From Calycina herbarum (lineage: Eukaryota > Ascomycota > Leotiomycetes > Helotiales > Pezizellaceae), in assembly GCA_001414485.1 (NCBI GenBank), contig LLEY01000038.1:372001-436000 (forward strand): a stretch of DNA of 64,000 bases, in the 5' to 3' direction. Of this stretch, positions 56,021 through 64,000 are shown one piece after another. The notes below the pieces were generated by a model. That model searched no databases. It worked only from the letters and a program-made list of their open reading frames with translations, and had not been told where the DNA came from. The translations under genes were made by a program, and so were the position numbers. Within the stretch, counting starts at the first letter, position 1. Every line of letters starts with the position of its first letter.

Positions 56021-58586
56021 TTGAAACAACCCTGTTGAAAACTGCATAGAGTATAAAGTTATACTCTATAGTCCTAGAGTAACTACAGATATAAACGCCG
56101 ATGTCGATCGGCGAATCAAAGACAGGGATAAGCCTAACTTTTTCAAAGCGATTTTACACTTCTCTTCTTGCTCGGCTAGTGGAGCTGTGAAGCTCTCCCA
56201 GTCCGCAATCGAGTTAGGCTATGGCGGATGTACAAAACTTCAAGCACGAGTTGAAGGAAGAAGCAAAGCTAATGAAGCAAAGCACGGTTATGGTACCTAT
56301 AGGGCGTGATTCTAGGATACTAGTTGTGTTTATGAAGCCCCTACTTTCTTTGAATCTTTTCAATACTGAGTGTCAAATATAACTTTCATGGCGAATTGTT
56401 AGCTGGTAACTTTTGATGGTTTGTGAGGAGGGATGAGAATCGACAGTAGGAAAGCATTCGAAGACAAAAAACTCGGATTTTCTCACCAAGATTGTTAGCG
56501 TTCGTCCTTGGAATTGGTGCTGCGTTTTCATATTCTTGGTGGTTTGTCTGTTTCACGTCTCCCCGTTCCTTTTATGTCTACACAATCGACGACCCATAAG
56601 GCGCGATCTAGTGGGATTTTCATTCATTCATGGGTGGACTTGTTGCGGGTTTCTTGGGGGTGTTTTAAGTTCAGCGTACACCTTAATAGGTCCTCGAAAC
56701 GATGTTGTTCTGAAATATCTTAGATAATTAATTTACTTGTTTGAAAATACATCAAATGATTGAGAGGAACGAATTTGAATTAACTTGAACAAATCATGTA
56801 AATTACATGTTTTAATTAAATTCTTCTAGATCTTTTAGAATAATGTTTTTAATTAGGTGTATGATGAACGGTGATAGAGACTCTTACTTGTACTCCTTGA
56901 AAAATAGCTTCCAGCATTAACGGGCTGTCCTTCTTTGGTCTACCTAAGATGCATCTGCGGTCGCTCAACGTATACTATATTCTATACTGCCACTTTTTTG
57001 GGTTTTAGTCTCGTTGTGGTAGAAGCGTTAGTAATTATTGGCTTCCCATAAGCACACAATAGCTACATAAAAGGCATCTCTTAGAAATTTAAGTATGAAT
57101 CACACATATGGCTGGATTGCAGTTCTTGAGGGTGTGGTTTCTATCTTATGTTCCAGTTCACTCTGGAAGCTAGGATTGTTTGGGTTACATTGTGGGGTAT
57201 TAGGTATCTCCGATGAAGTGGGATTATTTATCAAGCGGAGGGGATATATCAGTTACTCAGAAACAAAAGCTGTTCTCAACGACGATTTTGAGCTGTTGAT
57301 TCACTTATATATATAACACCTAAGAGGTCATTGAATCATCACCTGACTCTTACATGAAGCCTTCGATGTGCTACATGAAAGCAAATGGAGGTACGTAAAG
57401 AAGGGACAGCTGCCGCTCCTGGAAAAGACACACTTCGCATGTTCTGTGGGAGGGGGGGGGGGATATACCACCAAATACAACTGAACTCAACCACTTGACT
57501 AGTATTTTCAACCATTACCCCCGTCATGTATATATATATCCCTTGCTGGGTATTCGCTGTCAAATTTTTATTTCCGGACGTAGCTCAGAAATCGAGGACA
57601 GAAAAATAATCGACAGTAGAATTATTTTCCACGGCAACCTCCTAAGAAAGTGTTTTTCTTTCAGAATTCTTGTGCTTCTGCCTTGAGAGCTGAACCAAAG
57701 GGCCTGAAAATCTGCCGGGGTGGTCTTTTGTGACAAGGGTTTGAGTGTTGTCTCCAGCTTTGTCGTCGGGGGTCAAATTGTTGATAGTCTCTCTTTGGCT
57801 TTGTTTGATAAATTGTAAGAGTATCCTCTAAATAGGTAGTTTGTACCTCTTCGAAGAGTAGTGGATCAAGATGAGAATAAGGGAAACTCGATGATCTGAG
57901 AAATTCGGCATTTTATTCTCTCAAGTCCTCTTGAGCAATAATTACATATGTCGGAGAATGTTTGATGTAATAAGAAAGGATGGAGAAGACATGAAGCTCA
58001 GAAAACCTGAAGCTCTTGCAAATTTCTAGGTGTGAAAGTGTCAACTCACTTACAGGTGACGTTTGTTTTGCTTCTGGATGTTGGTCTTTAGAATGTTCAC
58101 GTGCTTGATATGCGCCCTATCAAATATTGAAATATGCATCATCCTCTCTTACCGGAGGTTTTAGACTAAGATTGGCGAGAAGACTCAAGCTATTTCAGAG
58201 CGACCAGAAGACACAGAGTCCCCCAATCTGTTTTCTCAAGTGCTTCTAAATCTGTTTTCTCAAGTGATCTGCTACACTTTACCAAGAGTAGCACGTCTAG
58301 TAAGTTCTGTTTGTCGTCGGATCACGGAATTTCTGAATTAAATGTTCAGGTGGTGCGACTTGAAGACACCATCGGAAAACAGCATGGATTGGTCTCGTCG
58401 ACTCGTCTTGCTTTGTTTAAAACTATATTCAATAGTACAACAATTCCTGCCACAGGGTGGAAATGGCTCAAAACACCAAATTCACATTGGGATGCATGCA
58501 GCGGTGTGAACATCGAGGCAGACCGCTATCGATCGGTGCATGCAGGTGTCATCACTCCCTTAATGTCCCATTTAGGTCCAGATTCT

Positions 58587-58656
58587 AGTTGTCAGAAGTT
58601 ATTTCTAATCAGGGGAATTGTAAGATTCGACAGTAGAGAACAAAACGACAGCAAAT
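58587..58656 (+). repeat. diverged repeat unit, first copy (partner at 60395-60477)
   Basis: The unit runs from ATTTAGGTCCAGATTCTAG through TCAGAAG to the CGACAG pair. The partner at 60395 has the same order with about 75-80% visible identity, including the terminal ATTCGACAG..ACGACAGCAAA. Confidence 0.65.
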
Positions 58657-59627
58657 CAAAATGATACTCAGTGGTGGTGAGGTGACTGAATGAGTGGAAT
58701 TTTGCCGGGTGCGAGTCCATATCATTGAGTGGTCTCGCACTATGTATTGTTGAAGAATGTGAACGAAGTCACAGAAATCACGGGCAGCTATGCGTATATT
58801 TGATAGCAAAATTGAGCAGCTCCACCAGTCTGATTTATTTCAGGTTAGAGCTAATGTCAGAACAACTATTGTAGGTTACCTAGTCCTAGCTAAAATCCAA
58901 CAATTTCTAGACATAATGTAAAGTGCGAATGGCAAGAGCTGAATTACTAATTCCAACATCAGCTCCTAGCATTATCTCTGGTGGGAGGTATCAACCCTCT
59001 TGAACGTTTGATAGATTGTTGTCAGCCTTTCTTCCTCGGGGGATTTGGAAAGCTGTCGCTGCGAATATGACCGATCCCTACGGGCACTCAAAACAATTCA
59101 GCCTCCAGCTTCTAAAATCTATAAATAATATCGAAAAAGCCATTATTACACTAACAAGTTACATCCACAGGATAAAGACGCTGTATATAACCATATCAAA
59201 GAGATCACCACTTACCGTAACCTACGTATTCTGCACGAGAAAGGACTCTCTTGCATTTTCACGTCCAAAGTTTTAAGAGATAGCTAGCGATGTTGATAGA
59301 TTCCTAACAGAAATTCAAAGATTCGACAGTAATTCGAAAAACCGACAGTAAACTAGTCTGAGTTTTCTTACCGCGGATCAAGTGTCTAATTTGATATTAG
59401 AACAGTTTTTATTGCTCACTCTGAACAAAGCGCGTTATTTCTCGATGATACCAAAAATCCCCAATGTGATATACTGTCTCACTAGCCCATGGCATGCACC
59501 CTGCCTTCTTTATTCTTTTAATGGAGATTCAAGATCATTCCTGGTGTTTTTTTATATATTCAGCGAAGCTGGCAGGTTCGCTTTGGTGTCAGCTGTTTTT
59601 TGCAATGGTAAAATTGATCACTTATGA

Positions 59628-59676
59628 AAATTTCAACATCTAAACCAAAGAGTAAAACCCGCGATCGTCTGAAATA
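59628..59676 (+). repeat. diverged repeat unit (partner at 60838-60886)
   Basis: It reads GAAAATTTCAACATCTAAACC then AAAACCCGCGATCGTCTGAAA; the partner differs at a handful of positions, mostly transitions. This fixes a direct-repeat offset of about 1.21 kb. Confidence 0.75.
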
Positions 59677-62600
59677 GTAGCATTTCAAAGGATATACATA
59701 TCCTATGATGATTAACGAGGATCATAAGTTGCTTAGTGTCTTGTACTTTCTCTATTAATGCTATTAATTCACTAATTATGGAATGGACTGATACTAACTT
59801 AGTAACAGCGTTGAATCAATCTAGTTATATAAACTTCCTTTATTAATTATATTATATATATTATCTAGGTATATCAATGAACTTTACTTTTAATAATTTT
59901 AAGAACTTTAATTAATTAACTTAATCTAGATATTTTTGAATAATGTATTTTAATAGTTGAAATTACTAGACTTACTACCTGATAGTCTAAAACAGCAACG
60001 TAGTTTGTTAACTCTAAAATTGGTTAATAAAGTATACCAGAGCAGCTTGTAAGTGATTTTTTTTTTGTAGAAAATGTTCTGTCAGTATACACTGCTAAGT
60101 AGTTTTCCTTCTATAAAATGACATCTTCTTTTCCATTTCGGCAAAGGAAATGTGGAATTGTTAGACTATACTGTGTTATTAGAGAGAATTTGAGGTATGA
60201 GTTCTCTGTGACAGAGTTGAAGAATATTATAAAAGACTCTGAACCTCATCTTAGCAACTTTAAAGATGCCTGCTCCACACAACACTGGGGATCCTCACCT
60301 TCATTTCCAGTCTTCTTGCTTACTTAAGAATCTAGATGGTGGTATAACAAGCAAACTTTCGGCATGTGCAATTACTTCCACCAAACCCCTATTTAGGTTC
60401 AGATTCTATTTGCCAGAAGACACCTCGTATCAGGAGAAATTCCAGGTTTCGACAGCAGAGGTAGAACGACAGCAAACCAACCTTGAGGGACTATACACCA
60501 GAATTTTCGATTATAATAAGAGTCTGAACGACTTGGTATCTCCTCATTGTCCAACATCACAACTCTGTTCATTGTTGTACTAAAATCCCTATCTGATAGT
60601 TTGCTTGCCACATAGCTTACTTGCCGACTTTTTCAAATTTTTTACTGAAAGATTCAAGATCATACCCGGTGCCGTTTAAATTCTTAAGGGAGCCGGTAAA
60701 ATCTTACCTCCAGCTATAGCTGAGAACCGGTCTACGAATTACTAAGGTAACATCAATTACTTTTAAATATGAAGACAGAGATAGAAAACCATCAAGAATT
60801 GTTCCTTCCCAGCTAAGGATGGAAAAATAAAAGCTTAGAAATTTCAATATCCAAACCGAAGAGAAAAACCCGCGATTGTTTGAAACAACCTTGTCTCAAA
60901 GTACCCACGAATCCAAATTTGATCCACACACGGGTGTCTTTATAACACCATCAACCATAAGATCAGAAGATATCCAAAAGAGCTTAAATACGCAAACAGA
61001 ATTGAAGTCTTGGAGTTGCTTGTCAGAAAGGTATCCCAGAGTAAAAAGAAAAAAAGCCAAGATGAAAACGTGATATACCGAAGCGCGTTATCACGAAGAC
61101 AGTTAACGTTACAAGTTTTTCCTCTCCATCAATGTAATGTGCCCAAGCGAAGAAAATCCAAACATTCGACAACAAGAAAGACAACGACAATAAATGCCTC
61201 CCAAAATTCACCAAGGCACCATCCATCCTCTTTGCTAATGTAAGATTACCCAGAGTACTTGACAACTCCACCCCCCGAGATCGTATACAAACTTCAAACC
61301 AATGCGTGCGATGAACAAGTGACACTGCAGCAGACATCAACCCGTAGTGATTGGGTTCGTCAAATTATCCAAGATCGCGATAGCACTTCATTCGCTTTTT
61401 ATATCTTCAAAAACCCAAGCGGCTGAAGTGGGTACAGCTTAACAGCGGAGTCTTCCCACGAAAACAACCACCTTTATTTTCCCAGCTACCGAACGCGGAG
61501 AACAAAGAACTCAAGTTCTATACATGATGAAAACGAGATATTGTTGCCATCCTCCTAAGCGTATGCAAACAAGATACCCTATGACGAGCGATCCATACAA
61601 TTTCCAGCTTCACAGCACCAACGGATACAGAATGCAGAGAGAGACGATATCCAAACCGACATATATATTGCAACCATTCAATGGAATTGAAATAGAAACA
61701 CCAGCCACCGTCAATTACTCATAGGTCTTGCTTGTCAGGAATCCCGAGTCTCCCAGGACATTTAGAGATAGCCTGAGCTTATTCCGAAAACGAAAAGGCA
61801 ATAGATACTACTTCTTTCCTTATCTTTTCATGGCTCTACCCAGCGAAGAAAATAAAGAAATTCGACAACAAGAAAACGACAATAGTTCGCTCCCAGAAAA
61901 CTTCTACAACGCAAGGCCAACTCAGGAAAGAAGAATAAATCAGCATACGTGAAATTAAGCAATTCAACTCTCAACTCGCGAGGGGACATCGTTGACACTA
62001 TCATGATTGACAGAACAAAGAAGGTGATGACTTGGTTGGTTGATTGATGCTTGTCATTCTGTATCGAATCAAAGGACAATTTATACAATCCCATCTAGTA
62101 CAAGTAAAGGTAGAGAAGAATAAATTATTCTCGTTTGTAAACACGTGCACCCCCCTCAATCTCAAAGAATTCGCCACCCCCTCAAAAAAAAGGTCGCATA
62201 AACCCCAATCACCCCACCACGTCATCCTCTCCCTCTCTCATCCCCTGCCAACAAAAAAAAAAAGGAAAGATAATAAACTTCTGAAACCACACCTAATCTC
62301 CTTTTTGCTGACCGATAGTAAGATTGTCAGCCTACATTCCTCCTCGTAGATGCAAAAAGCAGAGCTTACGCTAGATTTCATCAAAATGTAATTTATGCGC
62401 GCTGGGGATTTTTTAAGGGGGTTAGGCGGGATTTTTGTCAGGAAGCGCATTAAGTGAGAAAGTGTATGTAGAACGAGGCTCTGTTGTCGTTGAGTGTAGC
62501 TGAAGAATATTTGTTAAATGATAATGTGCTAAGTTATCTGGGGAAACTAAATTGATGGTATGAAGAGGTTTAGAAATCAAGATGCTCGGAGTTTAATTGT

Positions 62601-62923
62601 TTCTTAGGCAATTGATTGGCAAAGAAAAATGCCTTCTTTCAGTTGAAAGGAGGCTATTGATATTTTCGCCACTCGGCAAAGATATCGATCCAGCTAAAAT
62701 ATTTCTCGTCAATATTGTCCGACGGAGTTCAGGAGAATAAAAAAGCTCACAGGAAAAGCATCGGTGGGTATTAGTTACTGAAGTCTGACCGGGCAAGATC
62801 TCCTTCGTCAATATTGACTCCTTTGGCTTCAATAATAGCACTGAAGCGAGGAGGTAGTTAAACCTCACACCACCCGATCAAACAACCTATTCTGTCCGAG
62901 CCGATTTTAGTACTGAGGCTAGA

Positions 62924-64000
62924 ATGGTCTATCCCTTAGGGCTGGGACGTGCCGCCTCGATGAATCGGAAGCGACGGAGTGTGAGGAATCTGGTTCATGT
63001 GCACGTTTTCCTAGTTGCAGTGCGGGGCATTGGCGTACAATTGAGGGCGGCTTGTAGATCGCCGGTACCATATGATCGATTCAAAAGCAAGCTTAAGCTC
63101 CAACCCGTTGTTACGGCAAACGCAGTGGTGTCAATGTGTTCTGTGCATGATACCGAGCCTAAGGTTAGTGTTCTGAGATTCGGGCGCGACCTTGGAAGCT
63201 GAACAGGCGGGTCAGCTGTCGCAGAATCATTTCCATGGCCAATTGACAGCTGTCATCGTCGAAAATGAACAAGAGTGACACAACAGAGAAAGGTACCAAT
63301 TCCTGAATGTATCTTTTCTGTACGGAGTACAACGCCCTAAAGCTTGGTAGCTGGATTGGTTCCATTTACCCCATTTATTTCCATGAATTGTGGCTGGCCA
63401 ATAGTGCGTGTGGTTTTCGTAGTCTGAAGTCTTTTGATATTGGGGGATCGGCAGAGCCTATCATGTCCCGCCTCGGCTCGCTCCCGGTCCTGGTTGCTGA
63501 CGGCATCGGGAGCCCATGCATTCATGTCCCTGATTCGATGCAGCTTGGAAGCTATCGTCAAAAGGATGTGCTTATCGTCGATAACGACTCTTATGTAATT
63601 GATTTTATAGAGAAGGATCAGCGGGCAAGGCTGGTCGGAGAATTGTTTTTGTTCTTTTGAAACCGCCCTGGAACCAGTTGCGAATTAGGAATTGACATTG
63701 GAACTTTGGAAGCAATTTTGAAACATTGCCCGCAGGTTCAACTCCTTGGGCGACGAGAGAAAAGCTGGCTGCTGGGTTCCGTCCCTGTTCCCGAGGTCAT
63801 CGAGGGAGTCCTCGTTGGAAAATCTATTTTCAACGTTGAAATCCATCCCCAGCCCCCAGGAGTTTGGCGCAGCAGTGCCGTCACGCTTCGGCCATCAATC
63901 CTGACTTGGGGAGATCGGCAACGTGGACCAAAACTTGATTTCTGGAAGAATAAACGACATCACGTTCTGGAAGAGGGTGCCGAATTGGAATTGGCGATGG
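62924..64000 (+). other. possible partial gene running off the right edge
   Basis: From about 63307 the plus-strand frame is protein-like (GSAEPIMSRLGSLPVLVADG, QLGSYRQKDVLIVDNDSYVI) until a TGA at 63658. The same frame then continues open to the window end with GIDIGTLEAILKHCPQVQLL, REKSWLLGSVPVPEVIEGVL and ILTWGDRQRGPKLDFWKNKR. The TGA may lie in an intron I could not define, or the gene may be broken. I recognise no family. A 92-codon frame at 62924-63202 is of doubtful coding value. Confidence 0.35.

Larger units (their letters stand above)
56021..62923. other. 6.9 kb repeat-decay region with direct repeats and TCGACAG motifs
   Basis: No gene is supported. The motif ATTCGACAGYA followed about 20 bp later by ACGACAGCAAA occurs at 58624, 59321, 60447, 61163 and 61860, with half-motifs at 56441 and 57609. 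Longer homologous blocks link these units: 58587-58612 with 60395-60420 (ATTTAGGTYCAGATTCTA.TTG.CAGAAG), 59628-59676 with 60838-60886 (AAACCxAAGAGxAAAACCCG) and 61145-61195 with 61838-61886. It is an array of old, diverged repeats, opposite in orientation to the motifs at 14-17.7 kb. Confidence 0.55.

Overview
The window looks like nuclear DNA of a filamentous ascomycete (Pezizomycotina; a leotiomycete is my guess). Genes are compact, with introns of 48-160 nt that have GT..CTAAC..AG signals. The recognisable proteins are fungal: eS17, an Rtr1/RPAP2 phosphatase, a Bbc1-type SH3 protein, a spartin-like senescence-domain protein, a Zn2Cys6 factor and the gamma-tubulin complex protein GCP4. The middle is a TA-saturated transposon island in which almost every broken codon is a CAA/CAG/TGG turned into a stop. 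This is the signature of repeat-induced point mutation (RIP), a process of this group of fungi.

Left arm (1-21.8 kb): two unrecognised fungal genes (852-1765 and 2732-4589), each with one intron that carries a ~200 bp terminal-inverted-repeat element; RPS17 (7173-7729); RTR1 and BBC1 as a divergent pair; a 4.8 kb gene-poor stretch with short motifs recurring every 0.6-0.8 kb; the spartin-like gene (18313-20039, minus); another copy of the small element; then the start of a RIP-broken GCP2-like gene (21806-22440) on the island border.

Island (about 22.2-45.0 kb): it can be parsed into nested insertions, each with a target duplication. Pogo/Fot1-type element A (22750-30904, TA duplication) is interrupted by a complete minus-strand Ty3/gypsy element (23592-29613, AATAA) and a solo LTR (30339-30610, AAGAT). 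Pogo derivative B (31047-36485) is interrupted by a deleted sister of the same gypsy family (31153-35127, AAAAC) and a solo LTR (35192-35525, AGCGC). A plus-strand chromodomain gypsy element (36655-45008, GTAAA) is interrupted by a gag-only LTR element (38678-41297, AGACT) and a solo LTR (43888-44119, CTTTC). No intact transposon protein remains.

Right arm (45-64 kb): a fifth small element, a Zn2Cys6 transcription factor (48314-50893), GCP4 (51676-53970), a small three-exon gene (54777-55284, minus), a truncated second copy of the GCP4 tail (about 55730-56020), and about 6.5 kb of decayed repeats. These repeats carry the motif of the left arm in the opposite orientation. A possible partial gene runs off the right edge. 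There is no biosynthetic or defence cluster. What is unusual is the repeat biology: elements inside introns, RIP reaching gene fragments, non-autonomous retroelements and the mirrored motif arrays.
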